From Serratia odorifera (GTDB taxonomy: Bacteria > Pseudomonadota > Gammaproteobacteria > Enterobacterales > Enterobacteriaceae), in assembly GCF_900635445.1 (NCBI RefSeq), contig NZ_LR134117.1:1922001-1986000 (forward strand): a stretch of 64,000 nt of DNA, given 5' to 3'. Positions 52,157-58,698 of the stretch are shown piece by piece. The notes under the pieces were generated by a model, which searched no databases, was not told the origin of the DNA, and was given only the letters and a program-made list of their open reading frames with translations. The position numbers and the translations under genes were made by a program. The number at the start of each line of letters is the position of its first letter. Position 1 is the first letter of the stretch.

Positions 52157-52666
52157 CTATTTCTTTTTAATCACGATGCTGTGGTCATGATTGCAATCGT
52201 GCTTACTGTCGCAAGACTCTACTTCAACACAGCCTGAGCACAGTCCATGGGCTTCCACCACGCTGTGGCGCAGGGCAAAACCGGACTCTTTTGCCAATTT
52301 TTGCAATGTTTCCTCTACCCCAGCGGTGGTGCGCTCGGTTACCTGCCCGCAACGATCGCAGATGAAAAGCGCGGAGGTGTGCATTGGCTGCTCAAAATGA
52401 TGGCACAGCACGTAGCTGTTAGCCGATTCAACGCGGTGAATAAAGCCTTGTTCCAGCAGAAAGTCCAGTGCGCGGTAGACCGTTGGCGGCTTGGCCTGCG
52501 GTTCGGCGACGCGCAATAAATCGAGCAGATCATAGGCGCTGATCGCACCGGGCTGTTGAGCCATCAGGCGTAACACTTCCAGCCGTTGCGGCGTCAGGCG
52601 CACATTGCGTTGCTGACAGAGTTGTTCTGCCTGCGCGAGCAGCTTTTCCTGGTTGGTTGGGTTCAT
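52157..52666 (-). CDS. zur: Zinc uptake regulator Zur
   Basis: Fur-family repressor of zinc uptake genes. 169 residues (E. coli 171). The N-terminal winged helix contains PPTVYRALDFLLEQGFIHRV; the dimerisation domain has the structural zinc cysteines CDRCG and CSGCVEVESC. A His-rich tail (DSKHDCNHDHSIVIKKK) follows. It keeps its place before dusA, although an acetyltransferase gene lies between. Confidence 0.97.
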   Translation of the reverse strand: MNPTNQEKLLAQAEQLCQQRNVRLTPQRLEVLRLMAQQPGAISAYDLLDLLRVAEPQAKPPTVYRALDFLLEQGFIHRVESANSYVLCHHFEQPMHTSALFICDRCGQVTERTTAGVEETLQKLAKESGFALRHSVVEAHGLCSGCVEVESCDSKHDCNHDHSIVIKKK

Positions 52667-52917
52667 GGCAAATATTCCCGGTACGTAAAAAAGGCGATTT
52701 TAACATGTATCGGCCAATTCGCCGAGAGTTGAGCCATTTTCTCCCGTTAATCACGCCGGCAGCGGCACATTCACGCCTGCGGATTGGCAAAACGTGAATC
52801 GACTCACAACTTCTGCGGCGTGCTGGCGCTGAGATCAACGCCGTGGCGTTTTCGTCTGGGCATTGCCCGCACGTGGCGTTATAACGCCTGACAACACCTT
52901 GGCTAAAGGAACACGCG

Positions 52918-53490
52918 ATGACCGAAAGAGAAAAGTTGCTGCGCGGTGAGATCTATAACAGCCGCGATGCGGAACTGATAGACCTGTATCACCGGGCACG
53001 GGCGCTTAGCAAGCAGTTGGGCGCGCTGGATTCTCAGCAGATGGACGAAAAAAATCGTCTGCTGAGCCAGCTGTTCGCGCATTGGGGGCAACAGAGCTGG
53101 ATTGAAACGCCATTCTGGTGTGATTATGGCCAGCACATCAGTATCGGCAACAACTGTTTTATCAACGTCAATGCGGTATTCCTCGACTGTAATACCATTA
53201 CCATTGGCGATAACACGCTGATCGGCCCCAACCTGCAGGTTTATACGCCGAGCCATCCGCTGAAAGCCAGCGAACGTCTGACCGGTGATGCCGACTTTCC
53301 CTTCCAGACCTCCGCCAGGCCGGTGACTATCGGCAGCAATGTGTGGATTGGCGGCAATGTGCTGATCTTGCCGGGCGTGACCATTGGTGATGGCAGCACC
53401 ATCGGTGCCGGCAGCATCGTCACCGGCGATATTCCGACCAACGTTTTGGCGATGGGACAGCCATGTAAAGTGATTCGCGTATTGGAATAG
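52918..53490 (+). CDS. Sugar O-acetyltransferase (maltose/galactoside acetyltransferase family)
   Basis: Acetyl-CoA-dependent acetylation of sugar hydroxyls by a trimeric left-handed beta-helix enzyme. 190 residues, the family's usual length. The Mac domain (TEREKLLRGEIYNSRDAELI) is followed by hexapeptide repeats (ISIGNNCFINVNAVFLDCN, VTIGSNVWIGGNVLILPGVT). The catalytic histidine is in YTPSHPL. Substrate preference, and so the choice between Maa and LacA-like names, cannot be settled. A perfect palindrome GGCGTTATAACGCC (52875-52888) lies 30 bases upstream and may be an operator. Confidence 0.9.
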   Translation: MTEREKLLRGEIYNSRDAELIDLYHRARALSKQLGALDSQQMDEKNRLLSQLFAHWGQQSWIETPFWCDYGQHISIGNNCFINVNAVFLDCNTITIGDNTLIGPNLQVYTPSHPLKASERLTGDADFPFQTSARPVTIGSNVWIGGNVLILPGVTIGDGSTIGAGSIVTGDIPTNVLAMGQPCKVIRVLE

Positions 53491-53602
53491 CTTTACTTTC
53501 AACACGATAGTGTTGCAGGGGTACGGTGGTTTCGCCCCGACGGCAGTTTACGTTATAATCAGCGATTACTTTTTTGACCGCCAGACCCTGAATAGAGCCG
53601 TA

Positions 53603-53722
53603 ATGACTGATTCGCTGAAAACTGATATTCCACTGCTTGCCGGCCAAACCGGCGTTGAACGGCCGTTCCCTGCGAGCCGTTTTTCCGTTGCGCCGATGCT
53701 TGATAGGGTTGATACACAATAA
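53603..53722 (+). pseudogene. dusA: 5' end of dusA cut by prophage integration
   Basis: The 39-residue frame starting at ATG 53603 ends in ASRFSVAPMLD, the conserved N-terminal motif of tRNA-dihydrouridine synthase A (RFSVAPMLDWTDRH in E. coli). It then departs from the family (RVDTQ, stop). Zur followed by dusA is the E. coli order. The break at about 53701-53705 is therefore the left junction of an integrated element. The remainder of dusA, usually restored with a new 5' end, should lie at the right junction outside the window. Confidence 0.88.
53678..53704. other. attL core in the dusA 5' coding region
   Basis: The bases encoding RFSVAPMLD are the last chromosomal ones and so should form the core shared by attL and attR. 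The exact core length needs the right end of the prophage. dusA is a known integration target for prophages with dusA-specific tyrosine integrases. Confidence 0.6.
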
Positions 53723-53740
53723 AAATCAACAAGATAAAAT

Positions 53741-53772
53741 TTTGTGGGGTGCTATAGGTGACCCGGCACCCC
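53741..53772 (-). terminator. Putative terminator of the leftward prophage operon
   Basis: GGGGTGC (53746-53752) pairs with GCACCCC (53766-53772), loop 13 bases; on the minus strand it is followed by ACAAAATTTT. It sits just after the PrtN-family gene and before the attachment site. Confidence 0.45.
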
Positions 53773-53780
53773 GCGCCGAC

Positions 53781-54036
53781 TTACGAATTAACCTGCTTGA
53801 ACTCCTCCCTCGCGGCTGCCGTGCGTTGATCAAGATAGTCTGCTAAATCCTTCACATGCACCAGGCGCGGGGCTTTGTTCGAGTCTGCCGCCCGGAAACT
53901 CGGGATAGGCAGTTTGCCAGCGTTCGCACGCTTGTTGGCTAACTCGATTGAGATGCCGAGGTATTTCTCCGCGATTTTCTCCAGAGGGAATATCCGAGGT
54001 CTCAAACTCAGCCATCAGTAAAAACATTCTGTTCAC
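53781..54036 (-). CDS. PrtN-family pyocin-activator-like protein, one-base insertion
   Basis: PrtN activates pyocin genes in Pseudomonas; short relatives occur beside dusA in many prophages. The GTG at 54036 starts MNRMFLLMAEFETSDIP, the family opening. One extra base near 53988 (ATTCCCTCTGG) breaks the frame, and the adjacent frame gives LEKIAEKYLGISIELANKRA, AGKLPIPSFRA and LVHVKDLADYLDQR, all typical. The corrected protein has 84 residues. The stop of the preceding gene overlaps the start (GTGA). It is the last gene before the junction. A role as small DNA-binding or excision factor is inference. Confidence 0.75.
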
Positions 54037-54404
54037 TTCGCCACCTCCACTTCACCGGCCCCAGCTCGCGCACCATCGCTGTACGCCTTCTTAACCCAGT
54101 ACAACAGCACCTCGGCGGTCACACACCCACAGTCCACCTCAATCGGCACTGCCTGGCTCTGCAGCCAGGTGTCGAAATCTGGCGCGCTGGTACTGTCATT
54201 GAGCACGATCCCTCGGCTTCGTCCCGTCCTGATAGTCAATGCCCCTTTGCGCTCCAGAGCCTTCAGCAGGAGCATAGCTGCGTTGGCAGAGCTACACCCT
54301 ATAGCATCCGCGATTTCTCGCTGCGTTGGCGCCGAACCGTTATCACGCATGAATTTGCGGACGAAGGTCAGCACCTGAGATTGGCGTTCGGTGAGTTCTT
54401 TCAT
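54033..54404 (-). CDS. Phage regulator with LexA-type winged-helix domain
   Basis: 123 residues from ATG 54404, which follows AAGGAG. Residues 1-65 match the LexA DNA-binding domain (LTERQSQVLTFVRKFM, APTQREIADAIGCSSANAAM, GRSRGIVL). No protease domain follows; the C-terminal half is acidic and unfamiliar. It may bind LexA-like or host operators, but its target is not visible. It overlaps both neighbours by four bases, the sign of a tightly coupled operon. Confidence 0.75.
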   Translation of the reverse strand: MKELTERQSQVLTFVRKFMRDNGSAPTQREIADAIGCSSANAAMLLLKALERKGALTIRTGRSRGIVLNDSTSAPDFDTWLQSQAVPIEVDCGCVTAEVLLYWVKKAYSDGARAGAGEVEVAK

Positions 54405-54544
54405 ACCGTCGCTCCTTTGCAATGCCGCCACACTTCAAACATCCGGCGAACCACCTCACGGGCATAGTAGCCTTCCACGTCCCGCTCCAGGCTGTACCGG
54501 TGCCCATACTTCAGGCGAACCATCGCCTCGAATGCCTTGTTCAT
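54401..54544 (-). CDS. Small phage protein, 47 residues
   Basis: ATG 54544 to TGA 54401; MNKAFEAMVRLKYGHRYSLE, then YYAREVVRRMFEVWRHC. Basic, helical and soluble. It overlaps the genes on both sides by ATGA, which is the main evidence that it is translated. I do not recognise it. Confidence 0.6.
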   Translation of the reverse strand: MNKAFEAMVRLKYGHRYSLERDVEGYYAREVVRRMFEVWRHCKGATV

Positions 54545-54762
54545 CGCCACCACTCCCGCATAACTACTTTGTAAGCCCTGAGCACCACCGGCGTGCGGCC
54601 GGATAGCACTGTCTTCATAAAGAACACACCGCTGCGGTTCGTGTTGACATCGGTCAGGAACAGCGCCGTATCAACTACGCGGTTGTGCCGGCGGAACTCG
54701 AACACGGTGCTGGTCAGCGTGATGCTGGCGGTGGCTCCGTGGTCTTGGTAGTCAATTTTCAC
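54541..54762 (-). CDS. Small phage protein, 73 residues
   Basis: GTG 54762 is supported by GGGAGGG and by a GTGA overlap with the upstream gene. The protein (MKIDYQDHGATASITLTS, ending VVLRAYKVVMREWWR) is mostly beta-strand by composition. An in-frame extension upstream exists but would cover the previous gene. Function unknown. Confidence 0.6.
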   Translation of the reverse strand: MKIDYQDHGATASITLTSTVFEFRRHNRVVDTALFLTDVNTNRSGVFFMKTVLSGRTPVVLRAYKVVMREWWR

Positions 54763-54884
54763 CAGATAACCCTCCCGATCAGCGTGGCGGTGCCGACAAA
54801 ACAATAAAACCCTGCAGCCAGTCCGATCCCCGCCAGGCTGGAGAAAAACAGCGTAAACATAATCAGCTCAAGCACCTTCTTCAT
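54759..54884 (-). CDS. Small phage membrane protein, 41 residues
   Basis: ATG 54884 after CAAGGAG; MKKVLELIMFTLFFSSLAGI followed by GLAAGFYCFVGTATLIGRVIW. One long or two short membrane helices. It overlaps the neighbours on both sides (ATGAAATGA and GTGA). Function unknown; small membrane proteins of this kind are common in lambdoid left operons. Confidence 0.6.
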   Translation of the reverse strand: MKKVLELIMFTLFFSSLAGIGLAAGFYCFVGTATLIGRVIW

Positions 54885-55175
54885 TTCATGTGCTCCTTGA
54901 TCCACTGAATTGTTGCCCCTTCACCGCCCAATTCCTGAACCATTTCCCCATAATGGTTAAACATCGCGTCGATGAATCGCCGACCCCTGGGTTTTAGTTG
55001 GGGAACCTCGCCCCAGTGAACGAAGTAACCATCGGTTTTTGGTTTGGACATGGCATCGATATCCAACATCCTCATATACATGCCAGCCCTTTTTAGCGGC
55101 GGCCAACGCCTCACGCAGATAACCGTCGATGAATCCTTCGATACCAGATCTGTTAACCGCGATATCTCCGTTCAC
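54881..55175 (-). CDS. Small phage protein, about 97 residues, one-base insertion
   Basis: GTG 55175 overlaps the upstream stop by GTGA. The frame reads NGDIAVNRSGIEGFIDGYLR to CHVQTK; then an A run near 55034 carries one base too many. The adjacent frame continues TDGYFVHWGEVPQLKPRGRR and ends IQWIKEHMK at 54881, overlapping the next start. Merged length is 97 residues. No family recognised. Confidence 0.55.
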
Positions 55176-55276
55176 ATGCTGTACACAGGGCGGCGATGCA
55201 TAGCGACTAGGTGCAACAGATAGGCGTCGCTAACCCAAGTCAGAGCCCGTTGCAGGGGATTGTCTGTTCCGCTCAC
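55172..55276 (-). CDS. Small phage protein, 34 residues
   Basis: GTG 55276 to TGA 55172; MSGTDNPLQRALTWVSDAYL then LHLVAMHRRPVYSM. It sits exactly between two overlapping neighbours (TAGTG upstream, GTGA downstream), which supports translation in spite of its size. Confidence 0.5.
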   Translation of the reverse strand: MSGTDNPLQRALTWVSDAYLLHLVAMHRRPVYSM

Positions 55277-55527
55277 TATTCGCCATCCTCGTTGCGTTGA
55301 TTCCAGTTTGAAATCGCCCCTTCCTTGCTATCAGGTAGGGTCTCGCCGGTTTCTTCGTGGATGAAGAATTGGTCGGGATTGTTTTTTGATAAAATCCTGC
55401 ACCATGGGCATCGCTAGGAACTCTTCAGGGCTATAAACCCGAGATTGGCAGCGACGATGGTTTGGCTCTCGGTTCGAAATGGACTGAGTGAGTGCCAAAT
55501 ACGTTGACGTTATTTTGGGTTTCCCAT
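55276..55527 (-). CDS. Small phage protein, about 83 residues, two compensating frameshifts
   Basis: ATG 55527 follows AAGGGGTAGAGG. Read directly it stops after MGNPK. One added A there and one removed A in the A6 run near 55386 give a single frame: KITSTYLALTQSISNREPNH, VYSPEEFLAMPMVQDFIKN, FFIHEETGETLPDSKEGAIS, ending NEDGE at 55276, in perfect overlap with the next gene. The reconstruction is inferred from frame continuity and gene packing, not from a known family. Confidence 0.45.
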
Positions 55528-55537
55528 CCTCTACCCC

Positions 55538-56035
55538 TTAGTGCAGATTTTTAGCCGGTTTCACTGCGCTTTCGATCATGACCTTGGCACCGTCGATGAA
55601 TACGCTGTCGATGAAATCACGCATCCATGTAGAGCCATCCAGTTCGCGTTTCCGCTCATCCATCTGGTAAAACTGCATCACCGTTATGTACCGATCTGCT
55701 GGACGTTCCTCCAATAGCGGAGCCTCTACCTGAAACTTAAGCAGCGTTTCGATAACATCCCGGCTGATTTCCATGCAGACATTTTCATGCATAAAAATTT
55801 CCTGGCGATTAGGTCCAACACCGAATCGTTTCTTGCAGTCAATCAGGTAAAGCAGTGCTACTTGGGCGCGCAATTGCTCGGTGAGGCACTCAGCAAACTC
55901 CAGCAGTTCAGCCCTGGTTACCTTGTCGCCTGACTTCATGCGATTAATATTCAGCATCCATTCAGGCACCGATACGCCAGTTCCTTTCAGGTGCTCGGTG
56001 ATCTGCTCTGGTGTCATGTCGTCAAACTTGCTCAT
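55538..56035 (-). CDS. Phage protein of unknown function, 165 residues
   Basis: Intact frame MSKFDDMTPEQITEHLKGTG to VIESAVKPAKNLH. Acidic, helical and soluble, with no membrane segment or signal. It overlaps the upstream ANR-like gene by 14 bases. The C-terminal part (DGSTWMRDFIDSVFIDGAKV) resembles that of the next-but-one gene (KSVMEEAFIDAVAYK) in being a short helical motif with a Phe-Ile-Asp core. Function unknown. Confidence 0.7.
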   Translation of the reverse strand: MSKFDDMTPEQITEHLKGTGVSVPEWMLNINRMKSGDKVTRAELLEFAECLTEQLRAQVALLYLIDCKKRFGVGPNRQEIFMHENVCMEISRDVIETLLKFQVEAPLLEERPADRYITVMQFYQMDERKRELDGSTWMRDFIDSVFIDGAKVMIESAVKPAKNLH

Positions 56036-56336
56036 TGTTTTCCCCGCTGGTGGTTTTGTTCATGTGGGCCTCGAGCGACTCGGCCAGTTTCTTCTTGGCC
56101 TTGGTCTCAGCAGCTAACTGCAAGCGCCGGTTGGTTTCTTCACTCCACTGCACCAGGCGTGCAGCAAGGCTGTGGCGCTTTTCGCACAGCTCGGCGCGTG
56201 TGGCTGCCCACTGCTGGTTAACCGGCTTAACTGCAATCATTTCGGCTCGGCGCCAGAACTTGACAGCCAGGTCGAACTCTTCGGTGTGTTCGTGCTGGAT
56301 GGCCTGCTGGGCCGCAGCGTGGTACGGAGTTGCCAT
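56022..56336 (-). CDS. ANR-family transcriptional regulator-like phage protein
   Basis: 104 residues from ATG 56336, which overlaps the upstream stop (TGATG). It shows the ANR pattern, with spaced aromatic and polar residues: AAQQAIQHEHTEEFDLAVKF, WRRAEMIAV, NQQWAATRAELCEKR. ANR proteins are small phage-linked regulators that bind AraC-type activators such as AggR. The C-terminal half is charged and helical (AAETKAKKKLAESLEAHM). A regulatory role is inferred from the pattern only. Confidence 0.65.
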   Translation of the reverse strand: MATPYHAAAQQAIQHEHTEEFDLAVKFWRRAEMIAVKPVNQQWAATRAELCEKRHSLAARLVQWSEETNRRLQLAAETKAKKKLAESLEAHMNKTTSGENNEQV

Positions 56337-56707
56337 CACGCCACCACCTGCAGCAACTGGCTGCTCGGGTTGTTCAGCTTGTAAGCCACCGCGTCGATGA
56401 AGGCTTCCTCCATCACGGACTTACCGAGCGGCGTGAGGCGGCTACGGTCTTTGCTCAGCATTGCGTCGTAAGACTTGGCGATCTGCTCTTGGCCGCCGGC
56501 GATACCGAATTCAGCGCGAATCATGTTCTCGATGAACTCTTGCATCAGTGCCTCGACGCACTCCTGGGTGATGTCAACGCGCACCACTTTCTTTTTCGAA
56601 ATAACCACGTCCGACCATTTGCCGCCGAAATGGCGCTGGCAAAAATCCAGATAAGCGAGGGCGATACGCCGGCGGTTTAATGTAATGTTGTTAATCCACT
56701 GAGACAT
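56336..56707 (-). CDS. Phage protein of unknown function, 123 residues
   Basis: Intact frame MSQWINNITLNRRRIALAYL to NNPSSQLLQVVA. Soluble, mixed helix and strand, with no recognised motif. It is coupled to the downstream ANR-like gene by TGATG and follows the upstream gene by 84 bases. Confidence 0.65.
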   Translation of the reverse strand: MSQWINNITLNRRRIALAYLDFCQRHFGGKWSDVVISKKKVVRVDITQECVEALMQEFIENMIRAEFGIAGGQEQIAKSYDAMLSKDRSRLTPLGKSVMEEAFIDAVAYKLNNPSSQLLQVVA

Positions 56708-56791
56708 TGTTATTAACCTTCTATCTATATTCAGGCCGAGGGATACCCCAGCCTGAAGGCTGTAATTGGAAATTTGTTGGTGACTACTTAA

Positions 56792-57175
56792 TTAAAATGG
56801 GCGACGCTTCATTAATTCATCGTGCTTGCTGGCCCAGTCGTCATACTCACGTTGCCATTTTTCTTTATCACGCTTACGGGCCAACAATTTACGAATACGC
56901 CTTTCACAGCGATGGTGCGCCTGCCAATAGTCCAGCGTGATTTCACCGCGATTAAAATGGATAATCCCGCCTTCTTCTTTCTGGTAACCGCCTTCGTGCG
57001 TCGGTATTCCTGCTCGGTCAAAAGTCTTTTGCACCATGAAGTGAGCCAAGCGTCGTATTGCTGGTTCACGGCTAAAGAACTTTTTACTACGGCCGTGACG
57101 TGTCACGTAATACACAGGCAATGGCTTTAACTGAAAAGCACTATCAATAGCGCTATGGTCAAAATTCTGTCGCAT
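56792..57175 (-). CDS. Phage protein of unknown function, 127 residues
   Basis: Intact, very basic frame: MRQNFDHSAIDSAFQLKPLP, then a helical Lys/Arg-rich end (CERRIRKLLARKRDKEKWQR). It may bind nucleic acid. Its ATG overlaps the stop of the preceding gene (TAATG). No family recognised. Confidence 0.65.
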   Translation of the reverse strand: MRQNFDHSAIDSAFQLKPLPVYYVTRHGRSKKFFSREPAIRRLAHFMVQKTFDRAGIPTHEGGYQKEEGGIIHFNRGEITLDYWQAHHRCERRIRKLLARKRDKEKWQREYDDWASKHDELMKRRPF

Positions 57176-57393
57176 TATTCTTCCTCCGGCGGAGTTACTT
57201 TCCAGCCTGCACGCTCTGCTAACTCAATGAACGATCCGAGCGTGCATGTGAATTCTTCTGGCGAATATGGGCGATACGCCTTTAATTCGCCGTTCTCAAC
57301 ATAAACGGTCAAGCGTCCGCTAAAATCTGGCGCAACATTAATGACGACTTCATTCAGTAGCGCCTTTGTTGCTTGCCTCAGGATGGTGGTCAT
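57175..57393 (-). CDS. Phage protein of unknown function, 72 residues
   Basis: MTTILRQATKALLNEVVINV to WKVTPPEEE. Its start lies just after the G10 tract of the upstream gene (TAAATAATG). Small and acidic at the C-terminus; no recognised motif. Confidence 0.6.
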   Translation of the reverse strand: MTTILRQATKALLNEVVINVAPDFSGRLTVYVENGELKAYRPYSPEEFTCTLGSFIELAERAGWKVTPPEEE

Positions 57394-57775
57394 TATTTAC
57401 CCCCCCCCCTTGAGATATTTCTTCTTTCATCAGGGCCTCTACCCGGCTTTTATTGACGCCAGTGAGAAGATAAAGCTCACTCAATAAGCCATTAAAACGG
57501 CCTGCAACTTGAGCATCGGCAGATCTGAGGCTGGATTCGAGAAGCGTTCTATACAACTCATCCAACTGCATAACATAGCGATTAACATGGCTGGTGGTCT
57601 GAGCCAAGCGCTGGGTGGGCGTCTCAGGGTTACCGTTAGGAAATTCGGTGGCCTGGAAACCTTCAGGCTCCTTGTACAGAATTCCTTCCTTGTCATGCAG
57701 CAGTGAGCCATTTACTGTGCGCGTTTTATCTTTGTGCCCGACGTTAGCTGGCAACATATATGAATCCCTTTTCAT
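57350..57775 (-). CDS. Phage protein of unknown function with a G10 tract near its end
   Basis: MKRDSYMLPANVGHKDKTRT, then TTSHVNRYVMQLDELYRTLL and LLSELYLLTGVNKSRVEAL. Read as given it crosses a run of ten G (57400-57409) and overlaps the next gene by 44 bases. With nine G it would end EISQGGG at TAA 57397-57399, four bases before the next start, which fits the tight packing seen elsewhere. So the last 17 residues are doubtful. No family recognised. Confidence 0.6.
   Translation of the reverse strand: MKRDSYMLPANVGHKDKTRTVNGSLLHDKEGILYKEPEGFQATEFPNGNPETPTQRLAQTTSHVNRYVMQLDELYRTLLESSLRSADAQVAGRFNGLLSELYLLTGVNKSRVEALMKEEISQGGGVNNDHHPEASNKGATE
57400..57409. repeat. C10/G10 homopolymer
   Basis: The longest homopolymer noticed in the window. 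It lies at the 3' end of a phage gene, and its length decides which frame is used there. Confidence 0.9.
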
Positions 57776-58070
57776 TGCATTGTTGGCAGACCTTAACGGC
57801 GTGATTCAATAGGCTGCGATCACGAATAAAAGCATATTCGCCAGTTTCTGCGTTCACATAGGTGCAAACATAATTCCCGTTGCGTTCCCCAAGTTCTGGT
57901 AGTGGTTCTTCGCACTTGATGCCATAAGCCTGCTTAACCATATGCATGCTCAGTTTCCACACCCAAGAACTGGTGTCGGATTTTATTAAACGCTGTGCTT
58001 TACGCAGCTTGCTTTCATCAATTAGCGCAGGCTTTATTGCTTCTTTGGTTTTTGGCATGGTATTGTTCAT
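57744..58070 (-). CDS. Phage protein of unknown function, 108 residues
   Basis: ATG 58070 follows AACGAGG. MNNTMPKTKEAIKPALIDES to CNEKGFIYVAS. The C-terminal segment, with HAVKVCQQCNEKGF, could be half of a zinc ribbon; two more cysteines occur upstream (KCEEP, YVCTY). In the sequence as given the upstream gene runs into this frame, but only because of a missing base there. It overlaps the next gene by 32 bases. Confidence 0.6.
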   Translation of the reverse strand: MNNTMPKTKEAIKPALIDESKLRKAQRLIKSDTSSWVWKLSMHMVKQAYGIKCEEPLPELGERNGNYVCTYVNAETGEYAFIRDRSLLNHAVKVCQQCNEKGFIYVAS

Positions 58071-58086
58071 ATCAGCCTCGTTAAAT

Positions 58087-58436
58087 TTATTCAGGTTTGG
58101 TGGGGTTAGGCTCTGGCGTTTGATTGGCGTCGTCGTCAGAGCCGAATACACGGCTATATTTTTCAATTCCTCGAATGATAACTTTCGCTTCTTCACATGC
58201 GGAATCAAGGTCAGTAAAAAATCAACCAGGAAGAAAAAGTTATTGATTCGCTTATAAAGAGCGTATTCAATTTCTTCGCCGTAGCTTGTATTAAGAATAA
58301 ATTTTGCATCTTCATGCATTGGGTGGGGATGAAACATATATGATAAGCCATAACCACATTCTTTAAGCTTTTTGTGAATGTCAATAGTTTGTTTGAATGC
58401 TTCGTGTGTTGCTTGGGTTGATGATTGGCTGTTCAT
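58087..58436 (-). CDS. First long gene of the leftward operon, 116 residues, one-base deletion
   Basis: ATG 58436 starts MNSQSSTQATHEAFKQTIDI and runs to INNFFFLVDF. There an A6/T6 run (58216-58221) seems one base short. The adjacent frame gives FTDLDSACEEAKVIIRGIEK and YSRVFGSDDDANQTPEPNPT before a stop at 58087, 16 bases before the next gene. As given, the frame instead fuses with the next gene (230 residues in all). I favour two genes because the restored end is acidic and Pro-rich, like a natural C-terminus. Confidence 0.55.
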
Positions 58437-58492
58437 CTCACTGGCTCCGCTGTTTGCCGATGAGTCATATAAAACACTATAGTGATTTTCAT
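58433..58492 (-). CDS. Possible 19-residue leader peptide inside the left operator
   Basis: ATG 58492 (AGGTG seven bases upstream) reads MKITIVFYMTHRQTAEPVR and its stop overlaps the next start by ATGA. Its first codons are the operator ATCACTATAGTG itself. The coupling overlap supports translation; the size calls for caution. Confidence 0.35.
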   Translation of the reverse strand: MKITIVFYMTHRQTAEPVR

Positions 58493-58569
58493 TGCAACAC
58501 CTATAGTGATTTATTTTCTGGAATTAGCTTTATCACTTTGATAAGTAGATGAATTTAATTTAATCACTA
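58473..58569. promoter_or_regulatory. Left operator array (OL-like)
   Basis: AACACTATAGTGAT (58473-58486), ACACCTATAGTGAT (58497-58510), a shorter palindrome TATCACTTTGATA (58531-58543) and half-site ATCACTA (58563-58569). The second is identical to a site in the right array. They lie upstream of the leftward operon, so a repressor-controlled leftward promoter is inferred. Confidence 0.75.
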
Positions 58570-58619
58570 AAAATGTCGCAAAGTGACTTGAATGTTTTAG
58601 ATATTTGAGGAAAAATGAA

Positions 58620-58648
58620 AGAAAAAGCACTGTATGAATGTACAGTGC
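58620..58648 (-). terminator. Repressor-gene terminator that contains a LexA-box-like sequence
   Basis: Stem GCACTGTA / TACAGTGC (58627-58634, 58641-58648), loop TGAATG. On the minus strand it is followed by CTTTTTCTTT, so it can end repressor transcription. CTGTATGAATGTACAG (58630-58645) also fits the LexA box in 13 of 16 positions. Confidence 0.7.
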
Positions 58649-58698
58649 ATTTAGCAGGGAGGGGGTATGGATTGTATGCTAAGAGTTTCAGCGGGAAA

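Noticed and set aside
57744..58436. One 230-residue phage protein
   Set aside because: The second half has its own start and ribosome site, and restoring one base in an A6 run gives the first half a natural end just before it.
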